DNA from: OFTM10 sp964196195
Lineage (GTDB): Bacteria > Actinomycetota > Acidimicrobiia > Acidimicrobiales > Aldehydirespiratoraceae
Assembly (NCBI GenBank): GCA_964196195.1
Contig: CAXMSE010000022.1
Coordinates: forward strand, 1-64,000
DNA: 64,000 nt
Direction: 5' to 3'
Notes under the pieces: generated by a model
What the model was told of the DNA's origin: nothing
Seen by the model: the letters and a program-made list of their open reading frames with translations, nothing else
Database searches by the model: none
Translations under genes and position numbers: made by a program
Shown: positions 31,427 through 39,939 of the stretch, in pieces
Layout: each line of letters begins with the position of its first letter
Numbering within the stretch: position 1 is the first letter of the stretch

Positions 31427-32252
31427 CGACGGAAAGCGTACCGGCAGGACCGGGGAGAAGACGGGCCAGAGGGCGGGCCAGTGCCAGTCCCACGGCGAGA
31501 GCCACTATTCCGCCGATCGCGTCGATCCAGTAGTGGTTGGCTGTCACGAGGATCGCGAACATCGTGAGAGCGGGGTAGACGGCGATCGACAATCGGGCCC
31601 AGCGTGGGCGCAACACCGGATAGAGAGCGATCGCAGACCAGAGAGCCCAGGCGATGTGGAGGCTCGGCATGGCGGCGTACTGGTTGGAGATCGTCTCCAT
31701 CGTGCCCGACTCGAAAGACCACAGGCCGCCGGGATGCACAAGAGTGTCGATGTAGTCGTGGCCGGGTTGGCACGCACCGTACTGACTCACACAGTTGCTG
31801 AGAAGTCGGGGCGGCATCAGGGGATAGAAAGCGAAGCCGACCAGCGCCACTGTGGTGGTGGCGCACAGGGCCGATCGCATGAAGGTGTAGCGGCGGGGAT
31901 AGCGGGCGAACATGAACCCCATGGCGAAGATCGTCACGACGAAGTGGAAGGAGCCGTAGAAGACGTTCCAGAACACGAGGAACCAGTCCCAGTCGATGAA
32001 CTGGGCCTGAACCCATTCCTCGACGTAGAGCCCGAGAGCCTTCTCGGTGTCGATCACCACGATCGCGTTGTCGAAGGCGGAGTCCTTCACCCTCTCGCCG
32101 AGGGCCGATCCGAACTGGTTTCGGACACCTGAGTAGATGACGTAGAAGCCGAGGGTGAGGAGGATCTCGACCCACCAGCGCAGAGGGTGGCGAGCGGCGC
32201 CCGAAACTTCGTCGTCGATCACGACGTCAGTGTTCACAGCCGGTTCTTGCAT
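31416..32252 (-). CDS. PAP2-superfamily membrane phosphatase
   Basis: A 278-aa integral membrane protein with about six spans. The phosphatase motifs are degenerate-late type: PLMPPRLL, then MPSLHIAWALW (SxxH) and ANHYWIDAIGGIVALA (HxxxD), as in the PAP2_3/inositol-phosphorylceramide-synthase-like branch. The substrate could be a lipid or polyprenyl phosphate, or it may act as a phosphatidylinositol-type transferase. A very good Shine-Dalgarno (GAGGAGGCGAC) precedes ATG 32252. It is first gene of a pair with dxs (11-nt overlap). Confidence 0.86.
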   Translation of the reverse strand: MQEPAVNTDVVIDDEVSGAARHPLRWWVEILLTLGFYVIYSGVRNQFGSALGERVKDSAFDNAIVVIDTEKALGLYVEEWVQAQFIDWDWFLVFWNVFYGSFHFVVTIFAMGFMFARYPRRYTFMRSALCATTTVALVGFAFYPLMPPRLLSNCVSQYGACQPGHDYIDTLVHPGGLWSFESGTMETISNQYAAMPSLHIAWALWSAIALYPVLRPRWARLSIAVYPALTMFAILVTANHYWIDAIGGIVALAVGLALARPLARLLPGPAGTLSVDAA

Positions 32253-32304
32253 GTCGCCTCCTCTCTTTCGTCGGTCCCGCGGCCGTGAGCAGATAGAGGC
32301 GGAT

Positions 32305-32325
32305 CGTACCCGACGAGTCGGTACG
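32305..32325. promoter_or_regulatory. Inverted repeat upstream of lipoprotein gene
   Basis: CGTACCCGACGA followed by GTCGGTACG forms a 9-bp inverted repeat with one bulged C, midway between the divergent PAP2 and lipoprotein genes. It may be an operator. TACGGT inside it could be a -10 box. Confidence 0.3.
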
Positions 32326-32397
32326 GTCGTCTGCGCTCTAGCGGTGTGAGACAGTCGGCGCCGTCACCATCTCGATTCCTTCCGGAAGGTGACGTCC

Positions 32398-33024
32398 ATG
32401 CGTTGTGTCCTTGTCCTCGGTGCCCTTGCTCTGGCCGGCACCACCACCCTGGGGTGCGCCCCTTCGTCGTCGGGCTCTCCGGCGCCCCTCGGCGCCTCGC
32501 TCACGGTCGGTGCTTTCACCGTCTCGACCAGCGTCGTGCCACGAGGCCCTGGCCTTTCCGTGGCTCTGATCGAGATGATCACGGCGCCGGTCGGCCGGGT
32601 TGAACGACGGACGACTCTCGGCGTTGCGGCCGTCGAAGTGACGATGGTCTCGACGCTGTCCTGGGACACATCCGGCGGCGAATTGGCCAGCCGGCTCCAG
32701 GCCGGCGGCCCCTTGGTCGGTCACCCCGGCATCGCCGCGATCCTCGCTTCTCGCGAGCAGCTTGCTCAGGCCGACGACAGGCTCCTCGACCCGGACGATC
32801 TCGCCCTGGAGCAAGATGGCGTGGTGGCTGGGGTCATCGGCCTGATTGGGGAGATCCAACTCGCCGATGACGGCGCCGGCCGGCTCGTCGGTGAGCGGAT
32901 CGTTGGGGGCACGGTGGAGAGGGTCACAGTGGAGATCGAACAGGGGCATCTCGTGTTTGTGGGTACGGAATTCGGGGGCGCCGGCGCGGGTGGTCGAGAC
33001 GAGTGGAGGTTCTACGGGGGCTGA
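32398..33024 (+). CDS. Putative lipoprotein, unknown function
   Basis: A 208-aa exported protein. The signal peptide MRCVLVLGALALAGTTTLGC ends in a lipobox (TLGC), so it is probably lipid-anchored. The mature part starts with a Ser/Pro linker and is beta-rich (LTVGAFTVSTSVVPRGPG, VTVEIEQGHLVFVG). There is no recognisable catalytic motif. GGAAGG 8 nt before ATG 32398 supports the start over the GTG at 32389. It is 53 nt upstream of tldD in the same direction. Confidence 0.65.
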   Translation: MRCVLVLGALALAGTTTLGCAPSSSGSPAPLGASLTVGAFTVSTSVVPRGPGLSVALIEMITAPVGRVERRTTLGVAAVEVTMVSTLSWDTSGGELASRLQAGGPLVGHPGIAAILASREQLAQADDRLLDPDDLALEQDGVVAGVIGLIGEIQLADDGAGRLVGERIVGGTVERVTVEIEQGHLVFVGTEFGGAGAGGRDEWRFYGG

Positions 33025-33077
33025 GCTTCGCAGAGGTGCGGGGGTAACATTGCGTCCCTGTTCCCTTGGGAGGTCCC

Positions 33078-34469
33078 GTGCTCGACCACGAGCTCATCAA
33101 CCGCACGCTTTCAACCGCTCTGGAAACCGGCGGCGAGTTCGCGGAGGTTTTCGCCGAAGACAAGCGATCATCATCGGCTGTGTTCGACGATGGTCGGGTG
33201 GAGGAGCTCACCAGCGGCCGCGATCGTGGGGCCGGCATCCGGGTGGTGGTCGGTGAGACCACCGGCTTCGCCCACACCGCCGACCTCTCCGAGACCGGCC
33301 TTGCCAACGCTGCGCGGGCCGCCGCGGCCGCAGCCCGGGGCGGTGGAAGACGCACTCGGAGTGTCGCGGTGTCGCCGATCGATGTCGATCGAGGCCCGGG
33401 CGCCCGGATTCCGCCCGAGGATGTGGCAAAGGCCACCAAGGTCGGGCTTCTCACCCTCGCCAACGAGGCAGCCCGTGGAGAAGGGGCGGCGATCTCTCAG
33501 GTCTCGGCGCGTTACGGCGACAGCAGGCGTCGGATCCTCGTGGCCAACTCCGATGGGGTTCTCGCCGAAGACGACCAGATCCGCACCCTTTTCTCGGTGT
33601 CGTGTGTCGCCGCCGGTGACACCGGCTTGCAGACCGGCCGCGAGTCCACCGGCCGCACGATCGGCTTCGAACTCTTCGATGAGACCGACGTGGAAGAGAT
33701 GGGTCGCAGCGCGGCCAATCGTGCCCTCACCAAGCTCGGTGCTCGTCCGGCGCCGTCTGGCGCCATGCCGGTGGTTGTCGGTCCCGGTGGCGGAGGTGTG
33801 CTGTTCCATGAAGCGTGTGGCCACGGCCTCGAAGCCGATCTTGTCGCCAAGTCGGCTTCGGTGTTCGCGGGAAGGGTCGGCGAGACGGTTGCCTCGCCGA
33901 TGGTGACCCTCATCGACGACGGCACGATGGCCGGCGAATGGGGCCATTTCACCATCGACGACGAGGGTCGCCCTGCCGCTCACAATGTGCTGATTCGGGA
34001 CGGTGTGCTCACCGACTACATGTGGGATCACCTGAGGGCGCGCAAGGAGGGGCGGCCTAGCTCCGGCAACGGTCGTCGCCAGAGCTATCAGCATCTCCCG
34101 ATGGTGCGGATGACCAACACTTACATCAGCAACGGGAGCGATGAGCCGGCCGACATAATCGCGTCGACGCAGTCGGGTGTGTACGTGGCCCAGTTGGGCG
34201 GAGGCCAGGTCAACACCGCCACCGGTGATTTCGTTTTCGGCATGACCGAGGCCTACCTCATCGAAAACGGTGAGATCACCGAGCCGATCCGCGAGGGAAA
34301 TCTCATCGGCAACGGCCCTGAGGTCCTCACCCGCATCGATGCACTCGGCAACGACTTTGCCATGGGCTCGCCGGGCACCTGCGGTAAGGACGGCCAGGGT
34401 GTCCCGGTAGGCGATGGCACACCGACCTTGAGGGTCACCAGCCTCACCGTCGGTGGAACAGCGGCGTAG
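33078..34469 (+). CDS. tldD: TldD metalloprotease subunit
   Basis: A 463-aa member of the TldD family. The zinc site HEACGH is at residues 244-249 (VLFHEACGHGLEADLV) and the third-ligand Cys is in GSPGTCGKDGQGVPVG near the C-terminus, as in E. coli TldD. TldD pairs with TldE to cut unfolded peptides, including CcdA and microcin B17 leader, feeding the chain through a narrow chamber. GTG 33078 has GGGAGG 4 nt upstream; the TTG 12 nt earlier is less likely. It is first of three tldD/tldE-type genes in tandem. Confidence 0.95.
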   Translation: MLDHELINRTLSTALETGGEFAEVFAEDKRSSSAVFDDGRVEELTSGRDRGAGIRVVVGETTGFAHTADLSETGLANAARAAAAAARGGGRRTRSVAVSPIDVDRGPGARIPPEDVAKATKVGLLTLANEAARGEGAAISQVSARYGDSRRRILVANSDGVLAEDDQIRTLFSVSCVAAGDTGLQTGRESTGRTIGFELFDETDVEEMGRSAANRALTKLGARPAPSGAMPVVVGPGGGGVLFHEACGHGLEADLVAKSASVFAGRVGETVASPMVTLIDDGTMAGEWGHFTIDDEGRPAAHNVLIRDGVLTDYMWDHLRARKEGRPSSGNGRRQSYQHLPMVRMTNTYISNGSDEPADIIASTQSGVYVAQLGGGQVNTATGDFVFGMTEAYLIENGEITEPIREGNLIGNGPEVLTRIDALGNDFAMGSPGTCGKDGQGVPVGDGTPTLRVTSLTVGGTAA

Positions 34470-34477
34470 GGGCTGGC

Positions 34478-35821
34478 ATGACTGATCTTCTCGATATCGC
34501 CACCCGGGTCGCGGGATGGGCCAAAGACGGTGAACAGGTCGAGGCGTTCGTGGTGCACGAGCGAGAGACCGAGGTGCGCGCCTATGAGGGTGAGGTTGAA
34601 TCGCTCACCAGCGCAGAATCGCAAGGAATAGGCGTTCGCGTGATCTCCGATGGCAAGCAGGGCTACGCCTACGCTGGCACCCTCGACCACGACGCGCTGG
34701 AGGAAACTCTCCGTGAGGCTCGGGACAATGCCGGGTTCGCCGAGACCGATGAATTCAACGGTGTCGCGTCGCCCGATGGAGTGGCCACCGCCAACCTCGA
34801 ACTCTATCGCGAGGGCCTCGTGTCCTTTCCCACCGACGACAAGGTGGCGCTGGCGATAGAGCTGGAGCGCGCCACCAGGGCCACCGACCCGCGTATCGCC
34901 GGAATCGAATCGGCCGAATACATCGACTCCCTCTACGAGTCGGCCGTCGCTACCTCCACCGGTATCGCCTCCGTCACGCGCGAGACGGGTTGCTATCTGG
35001 CGGCCTATGCCCTCGCCGAGGAAAACGGTGAGACCCAGACCGGTTTCGGTTTCTCGATCGGTCGAGAGCCGAGCGCTCTCGATCCTTCGGTCGCCGCCCA
35101 GGATGCGGCCGACCGGGCCACCCGCCTGCTCGGTTCCATCAAGCCCCCGACCGAGCGACTCACAGTTGTGCTCGATCCATGGGTCACGGCCCAGCTGCTC
35201 GGCATCGTCGGCCATACCCTCACCGGCGACGCGGTGCTGAAGGGACGCTCCCTGTTCGCCGAGCGGATGGGGGAGGAGGTGGCCGCCGGCGCTATCACGC
35301 TCGTAGACGACGCCACCAACCCTGCCGCGTTCACTGCATCGATGGTGGATGGCGAGGGACTCGCCATCCGTTCCACCCCGCTGATCTCCGACGGGATTCT
35401 CAGTGGCTTTCTCCACAACTCCTATTCGGGTCGGCGCTCGGGAACCGCGTCGACGGGATCGGCGGCGCGTGGCGGCTTCAAGAGCGCACCGGGAGTGGGC
35501 GCGCACGCGCTCGCCCTTCAACCGGGCGATCGCCAACCCTCCGATCTGATCGCTGAGATCGACGACGGTTTCCTGGTGCAGGGAGTGGCGGGGTTGCACT
35601 CCGGGGTGAATCCCGTATCGGGCGACTTCTCCACCGGGGCCGAAGGTCTGCGCATCCGCAACGGCGAGTTGGCCGAGCCGATCCGGGAGGTCACGATCGC
35701 GTCCACACTCCAACGCCTGCTCCAGGATGTCGTCGCGATCGGCAACGACACCGAGTGGCTGCCGATGAACGCCGCGGGCGTCACCCTGGTGATCGCCGAC
35801 GTCACCATGTCGGGCGCCTGA
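34478..35821 (+). CDS. TldE/PmbA-like protein, copy 1
   Basis: A 447-aa partner-type subunit without the HExxxH motif, as expected for TldE/PmbA. Family strings are VESLTSAESQGIGVRVISDG, GRSLFAERMGEEVAAGAITL, SDGILSGFLHNSYSGRRSG and GLHSGVNPVSGDFSTGAEG with RNGELAEPIREVTIA at the end. It starts 8 nt after the tldD stop with GGGG before the ATG and almost certainly forms the TldD-TldE heterodimer. The next gene is a second homologue, so partner choice is open. Confidence 0.92.
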   Translation: MTDLLDIATRVAGWAKDGEQVEAFVVHERETEVRAYEGEVESLTSAESQGIGVRVISDGKQGYAYAGTLDHDALEETLREARDNAGFAETDEFNGVASPDGVATANLELYREGLVSFPTDDKVALAIELERATRATDPRIAGIESAEYIDSLYESAVATSTGIASVTRETGCYLAAYALAEENGETQTGFGFSIGREPSALDPSVAAQDAADRATRLLGSIKPPTERLTVVLDPWVTAQLLGIVGHTLTGDAVLKGRSLFAERMGEEVAAGAITLVDDATNPAAFTASMVDGEGLAIRSTPLISDGILSGFLHNSYSGRRSGTASTGSAARGGFKSAPGVGAHALALQPGDRQPSDLIAEIDDGFLVQGVAGLHSGVNPVSGDFSTGAEGLRIRNGELAEPIREVTIASTLQRLLQDVVAIGNDTEWLPMNAAGVTLVIADVTMSGA

Positions 35822-35825
35822 CCCT

Positions 35826-37175
35826 GTGACCGAAGTAGCGGGGCTGGCTCGACGCATCGTCGGGTCGGCCGTTCAGGGTGAGCAGGTGGAGGTCTGCGTG
35901 GGTCGCTCGGTGCGAACCGAGGTTCGGGTCCATGGTGGGGAGGTGGAGTCGCTCACCATTGCGGAGACCGCTGGGGTGGGGGTGCGCCTCGTCCGCGACG
36001 GACGAGAGGGTGTGGCCCACGCCGGTACCTTCGATCTCGATGTGGTCGATGCACTCCTGGCGGAGGCACGCGACAACGCCACATTTGCCGAACCCGACGA
36101 GCGAGTCGGCCTCGCGGTCGGCGATGGGGTCGACTGCGCAGCGATCGACCCTTGGAGCGCCGAGGTAGAAGCAACTCCCGTCGAAGCCAAGATCGATCTG
36201 GCCATGCAGTTGGAGGCCCGGTGTCGGGCACTCGATCCCCGGGTTCGAGGCGTGCGCACCTCGATCTACGGCGATTCTCGCACCGAGATAGCGGTGGTGA
36301 GCAGCCTGGGCATCGACGCTTCTCGCCGGGCCACATCGGCCGCTCTGTCCACCAACGTTCTCATCGACGATGTCGAGGGCTCAACCCGCACGGGGGCGGC
36401 GGTGGAGGCGGCCCGGGCGCCCGGCGCGCTCGATCCCGAGAGTGTGGCTGCAAAGGCGGTGGCTCGAGGACTTGCCCTGGTGGGAGCAGGCCGGCCGCGT
36501 ACCGGCCGCCCCCTCATAGTGCTGGAGCCGCGGTTCGCGGCCACCATCCTCGGCATCGTGGCCGGGATGCTCTCGGGTGAGAGGGTGGCGAAGGGTCGCT
36601 CTCCTTTCGGCGAACGAGTTGGCGAGACGATTGCCACCGCTGATCTCACCATGTTCGACGATCCCACCGATCCCGACTCCCTCGGTGCGGCGGCTTCCGA
36701 CGGGGAAGGTCTCGCCTGTCGCACCGTCCCCCTGATCAGTGAAGGCCGACTCGACGGCTTCCTTCATGATTCCCGTAGTGCCCGTGCCCTCGGCGTGGGG
36801 TCCACCGGCTCGGCCTTACGAGCCGTCCGGGGGACGCCGAACCCGGGGCACCGCTCCTTACAGGTCGCCCCCGGTCGGGGAGATCTGGATTCCCTCGTAG
36901 CGGGTATCGACGACGGCCTGCTGATCGCGTCTTTGCAGGGCCTGCACTCAGGCGTCAACGCGGTGAGCGGCGACCTTTCGGTGGGGGTGGAGGGGATCGT
37001 CATCCGCAACGGTGAGTTGGCCGAGCCAATCCGTGAAGGCACTCTCGCCGGCGCGATTCCCCGGCTTCTCCAAGACATCGTGGGCATCGGAGCAGACCTC
37101 CAACGCCAGCCGGGCGGTGCCAACGTGCCGTCGCTGGTTGTATCGGGTCTGACCGTTGGCGGCGCTGGCGGCTGA
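35826..37175 (+). CDS. TldE/PmbA-like protein, copy 2
   Basis: A 449-aa second TldE paralogue, clearly homologous to the preceding gene: VESLTIAETAGVGVRLVRDG, GRSPFGERVGETIATADLTM, SEGRLDGFLHDSRSARALG, GLHSGVNAVSGDLSVGVEG and RNGELAEPIREGTLA. No zinc motif. It starts at GTG 4 nt after the previous stop, so it is in the same operon. Divergence is spread evenly through the protein, suggesting an old duplication kept for function rather than a decaying copy. It may form an alternative complex with TldD. Confidence 0.9.
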   Translation: MTEVAGLARRIVGSAVQGEQVEVCVGRSVRTEVRVHGGEVESLTIAETAGVGVRLVRDGREGVAHAGTFDLDVVDALLAEARDNATFAEPDERVGLAVGDGVDCAAIDPWSAEVEATPVEAKIDLAMQLEARCRALDPRVRGVRTSIYGDSRTEIAVVSSLGIDASRRATSAALSTNVLIDDVEGSTRTGAAVEAARAPGALDPESVAAKAVARGLALVGAGRPRTGRPLIVLEPRFAATILGIVAGMLSGERVAKGRSPFGERVGETIATADLTMFDDPTDPDSLGAAASDGEGLACRTVPLISEGRLDGFLHDSRSARALGVGSTGSALRAVRGTPNPGHRSLQVAPGRGDLDSLVAGIDDGLLIASLQGLHSGVNAVSGDLSVGVEGIVIRNGELAEPIREGTLAGAIPRLLQDIVGIGADLQRQPGGANVPSLVVSGLTVGGAGG

Positions 37176-37225
37176 GCTCCGCCTAGCCTCAGATCCGCAG
37201 TCGGAGGTGCCGACGGGGAGACACA

Positions 37226-38035
37226 ATGGAGATCCTTCACGCGATCGTGCTCGGCATCGTCCAGGGCTTGTCGGAGTTCCTGCCGATCTCGTCGAGCGGT
37301 CACCTCGAGCTGACCCGCTGGCTCTTCGGGTGGGACGCTCTCGACGAGGAACTCGAGACTGCGTTCGACGTGGCGGTTCATCTGGGCACGCTCGTCGGTG
37401 CGATCGCCTACCTCCGCCGCGATGTGTGGCGTTATCTCCTCGCCGGGCTCGGCCCCTTGCGCCATGAGCCACTCGGTGTCGACGGACGGATCGCCTGGTT
37501 CCTGGTGGCTTCCGCGATTCCGGCCGGTTTCACCGGTGTCTTGCTCAGGGATCAGATCGGCGACCTCGACCGCATCTGGGTGATTGCCGTGATGCTCATC
37601 GTCTTCGGACTGGCTCTGTTGATCGCCGATCGCTTGCCTCAGCGAAAGAGCCTCGACGAGTTCAGCTTGGGCGATGCGCTCGCGATGGGAGTGGGCCAGG
37701 CCCTGGCTCTGCAGCCGGGGGTGTCCCGCTCCGGTGCCACCCTTACCGTGGCCCGTGGGCTGGGGTTCGAACGCGACTCCGCGGCCCGGCTGGTCTTCTT
37801 GATGAGCCTCCCGATCATCGCCGGCGCCGGCGTCTTCTCCCTCGCCGATGCCGACATCCCGTCGTCGTTCTGGCCACCCTTCCTGTGGGGGATGGCCGCT
37901 GCCGCGGTTACGGGCTGGGCGGCGGTGTGGGGCACCCTGAAGCTGGTGAGGTCGCGGAGCTTCGCTCCTTTTGTGGCCTACCGGGTGGTGGTCGGGGTGA
38001 GTGTCTTGTTGATCCTCGCCACGGGTTGGCGCTGA
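37226..38035 (+). CDS. uppP: Undecaprenyl-diphosphatase (UppP/BacA)
   Basis: A 269-aa membrane enzyme recycling undecaprenyl pyrophosphate to the monophosphate carrier for peptidoglycan synthesis. The catalytic signature is GIVQGLSEFLPISSSGHLEL near residue 10-29, with the second conserved loop LQPGVSRSGATLTVARGLG. About seven to eight spans are seen and the length is standard. GGGAGA 5-6 nt before ATG 37226 supports the start. It follows the tldDE cluster by 50 nt and is convergent with the SAF-domain gene. Confidence 0.95.
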   Translation: MEILHAIVLGIVQGLSEFLPISSSGHLELTRWLFGWDALDEELETAFDVAVHLGTLVGAIAYLRRDVWRYLLAGLGPLRHEPLGVDGRIAWFLVASAIPAGFTGVLLRDQIGDLDRIWVIAVMLIVFGLALLIADRLPQRKSLDEFSLGDALAMGVGQALALQPGVSRSGATLTVARGLGFERDSAARLVFLMSLPIIAGAGVFSLADADIPSSFWPPFLWGMAAAAVTGWAAVWGTLKLVRSRSFAPFVAYRVVVGVSVLLILATGWR

Positions 38036-38041
38036 TTCGCC

Positions 38042-38671
38042 TCAGCCGCTGAGCACCACCGCGACCCCGCCACGCGATAGTTCGGCCACGATCCCACCCA
38101 TCTCGGCGCGCCCCACTGCGATCGTGGCCTTGCCGTCGCTGGTGGCGACGACCGTGCCGTCGACGGAGAGAGGGAGGCCGGAGGAGAGGGCGTGGAGATC
38201 GACCCGATCCTTGATCGCGAAGATGTTGTCGTCGACGGTGAGGGTGATCGCCACCTCGCGCTCGGGTAGCCGGGCCGCGACGGCGCCACCGCCTGATGGG
38301 TCGAGGCGTGGCAGTCGCAGGATCTCCAGGGCCGCCACGTCGACACGTAGCCGGAGGCCTTCGGGGTCGGTGCGCATAGCGTCGTCGGGGATGGCCGCTT
38401 TGGGTATCCCTCTCAGGACTGCGTCTCCCTGCTCGAGGATCTCGCCGGCAAGGAGCGATCGGGTGGCCAACCACACCGGTTCGACGGTGCCCCATTGGGC
38501 TTGGGCTTGGGCGGCTTCGGCGCGGGTGTGGTTGACGACTCCAGCCAGCGCAGCCGCAGCGGCGATAGCGGCGACCCAGCGGACGGCCTGCCATCGTCGC
38601 AGGCGAGCTTGGATGGCGGCCATCACGAACGAGGGGGTGACGCGGCCGCCCGGCCGCGCTGGATCGGGCAT
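38042..38671 (-). CDS. SAF-domain (CpaB/RcpC-like) single-pass protein
   Basis: A 209-aa protein with one N-terminal membrane span (WVAAIAAAAALAGVV, residues about 32-47). An SAF-type domain follows, with LATRSLLAGEILEQGDAVLR typical of CpaB/RcpC Flp-pilus assembly and flagellar FlgA relatives. The C-terminal half is beta-rich (VAITLTVDDNIFAIKDRVDL). It may belong to a scattered Flp/Tad apparatus, since a Flp pilin gene is at 52259, but no tad ATPase or secretin is adjacent. GGAGAAGAAC before ATG 38671 is a good ribosome-binding site. Confidence 0.78.
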   Translation of the reverse strand: MPDPARPGGRVTPSFVMAAIQARLRRWQAVRWVAAIAAAAALAGVVNHTRAEAAQAQAQWGTVEPVWLATRSLLAGEILEQGDAVLRGIPKAAIPDDAMRTDPEGLRLRVDVAALEILRLPRLDPSGGGAVAARLPEREVAITLTVDDNIFAIKDRVDLHALSSGLPLSVDGTVVATSDGKATIAVGRAEMGGIVAELSRGGVAVVLSG

Positions 38672-38731
38672 GTTCTTCTCCGGCGGGGAGATGATTCGCG
38701 GGGAAGCTTTGCCGCGGACGGCGGGGAGTGG

Positions 38732-39193
38732 CTAGCTCGAAGAGTTGGAGCTGGTGGAGCTCGAATTGGAGCTCGAGGAACCCGAATCGGAGCCCGAGGA
38801 ACCCGAATCGGAGCTGGTGGAGCTCGAATCGGAGCTCGAGGACCCCGAATCGGAGCCCGACTGGCCGTTGGACGACGACGAGGAACTCGAGTCCTTCGAG
38901 GACGTAGACGACTCCGAACTCGACGACGAGGAGGAGGAATTCGAAGAGGAACTCGAAGACGACTCACTCTTGCGACCCGACGCGTTGGCACCGTGGTCGT
39001 TCTTGTAGAAGCCATCGCCCTTGAACGAGATCCCGACCTTGGAGAAGACCTTCCTCACCGGGGCACCACACGTTGAGCCCTCGGCGTCGCCCTCATGGGT
39101 CTGGGGACACTCGCTTAGGGCATCGTCGGAGAACGACTGCCAGAGCTCGAACATCTCGCCCGTGCGCTCGCATCGGTAGTCGTAGGTGGGCAC
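38732..39193 (-). CDS. FmdB-family zinc ribbon protein with long serine-rich tail
   Basis: A 153-aa protein. Residues 1-55 match the FmdB putative regulatory/zinc ribbon family (PTYDYRCERTGEMFELWQSF, then a spaced second Cys pair ECPQTHEG and TCGAPVRKVFSK). Residues about 76-153 are almost pure Ser with Asn, Asp, Gly, Thr and Lys, encoded by imperfect 15-18 nt tandem repeats. Most FmdB proteins are about 70-110 aa and lack such a tail. The start is GTG 39193 with TATCCT 8 nt upstream. Function is unknown; the tail may be a disordered or phase-separating segment. Confidence 0.82.
   Translation of the reverse strand: MPTYDYRCERTGEMFELWQSFSDDALSECPQTHEGDAEGSTCGAPVRKVFSKVGISFKGDGFYKNDHGANASGRKSESSSSSSSNSSSSSSSSESSTSSKDSSSSSSSNGQSGSDSGSSSSDSSSTSSDSGSSGSDSGSSSSNSSSTSSNSSS
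38735..38960. repeat. Imperfect tandem repeats encoding serine tail
   Basis: Repeated units such as GAGCCCGAGGAACCCGAATC and GAGCTGGTGGAGCTCGAATC recur in this segment. They encode the serine-rich tail on the minus strand. Length variation between strains would be expected. Confidence 0.7.
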
Positions 39194-39201
39194 GGAGGAG
39201 G

Positions 39202-39207
39202 AGGATA
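39202..39207 (-). promoter_or_regulatory. -10 box TATCCT before fmdB-like gene
   Basis: TATCCT is 8 nt from the GTG at 39193, leaderless type. The divergent plsY box is 26 nt away. Confidence 0.45.
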
Positions 39208-39232
39208 TCTGCCCAGCTGGCCAAGGGCACCG

Positions 39233-39238
39233 TACGAT
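39233..39238 (+). promoter_or_regulatory. -10 box TACGAT before plsY
   Basis: TACGAT, 6 nt (GGGCGT), then GTG 39245. There is no Shine-Dalgarno: leaderless type. Confidence 0.6.
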
Positions 39239-39244
39239 GGGCGT

Positions 39245-39847
39245 GTGTTGCTCGTAGGGGGACTCCTAATCGCCTACCTGGTGGGAACCTTCCCCACCGC
39301 CTTGATGGTGGGCCGCCGGATCGGTAGAGATCCGTCGCGAGAGGGCTCCGGCAACCCCGGGGCATCCAACGTGTACAGAATCGGTGGCCGCCGAGCGGGG
39401 ATCATCGTGGGCATCATCGACATGCTCAAGGGCGCGGTGCCGGTGGGCATCGCCCTGGCGGTGGCCGGACGGCCCGAAGCCCACGCGGTCTGGGTGGCGG
39501 CGGTGGCCGGACATGTCTGGCCGATCACCCGCCGGTTGAGGGGCGGCAAGGGAGTTGCCACCGCAGGCGGAGGTGGAATCGTCGTCGGCCCGATCATCGG
39601 GATCTCCTGTGGCTTGTTGTTTCTCGCGGTGGTGAAATTCGGCCGGGTCGCGGCGCTCGGCTCCCTGTCGATCGCCATCGCCTTTCCAATCGTCAGCGCG
39701 ATAGCGGGCCGGCCGCTCTCGGAAGTGGCGGTTTCAGCCGCTGTTGCCGGAATCCTCGTGGTTCGCCACCAGTCGAACATTCGTAAGATGCTGGGTGGCG
39801 CCGAAGCGGAGCACGATCGACGAGAAGACACTGGCACCGCGGCCTGA
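39245..39847 (+). CDS. plsY: Acyl-phosphate:glycerol-3-phosphate acyltransferase PlsY
   Basis: A 200-aa membrane enzyme making lysophosphatidic acid, the first step of phospholipid synthesis. The three family motifs are present: SGNPGASNVYRIGG (residues about 36-49), GHVWPITRRLRGGKGVAT (about 91-108) and the C-terminal VRHQSNIRKMLGG. Five spans fit the known topology. The C-terminus has a charged extension (AEHDRREDTG). GTG start with a leaderless-type box. No plsX is in the window. Confidence 0.93.
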   Translation: MLLVGGLLIAYLVGTFPTALMVGRRIGRDPSREGSGNPGASNVYRIGGRRAGIIVGIIDMLKGAVPVGIALAVAGRPEAHAVWVAAVAGHVWPITRRLRGGKGVATAGGGGIVVGPIIGISCGLLFLAVVKFGRVAALGSLSIAIAFPIVSAIAGRPLSEVAVSAAVAGILVVRHQSNIRKMLGGAEAEHDRREDTGTAA

Positions 39848-39939
39848 AAGCTCAGTAGAGGGAGCGCAGGGCCGATTGGCTGGAGTGCCCCGTTCGGAGC
39901 AGTAGCGTTCGGGTGGTCAGATCTCTGGGAGAAACATCC

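Noticed and set aside
33078..38035. RiPP biosynthesis cluster around tldD/tldE
   Set aside because: I looked for a precursor peptide, a modifying enzyme or an exporter nearby. The neighbours are a lipoprotein and uppP, so no cluster is supported.
38745..39008. 87-aa acidic protein on the plus strand (ELELELEEPESEPEEPESEL-like)
   Set aside because: It is the complement of the serine-rich tail of the FmdB gene; the zinc-ribbon domain on the minus strand makes that strand the coding one.
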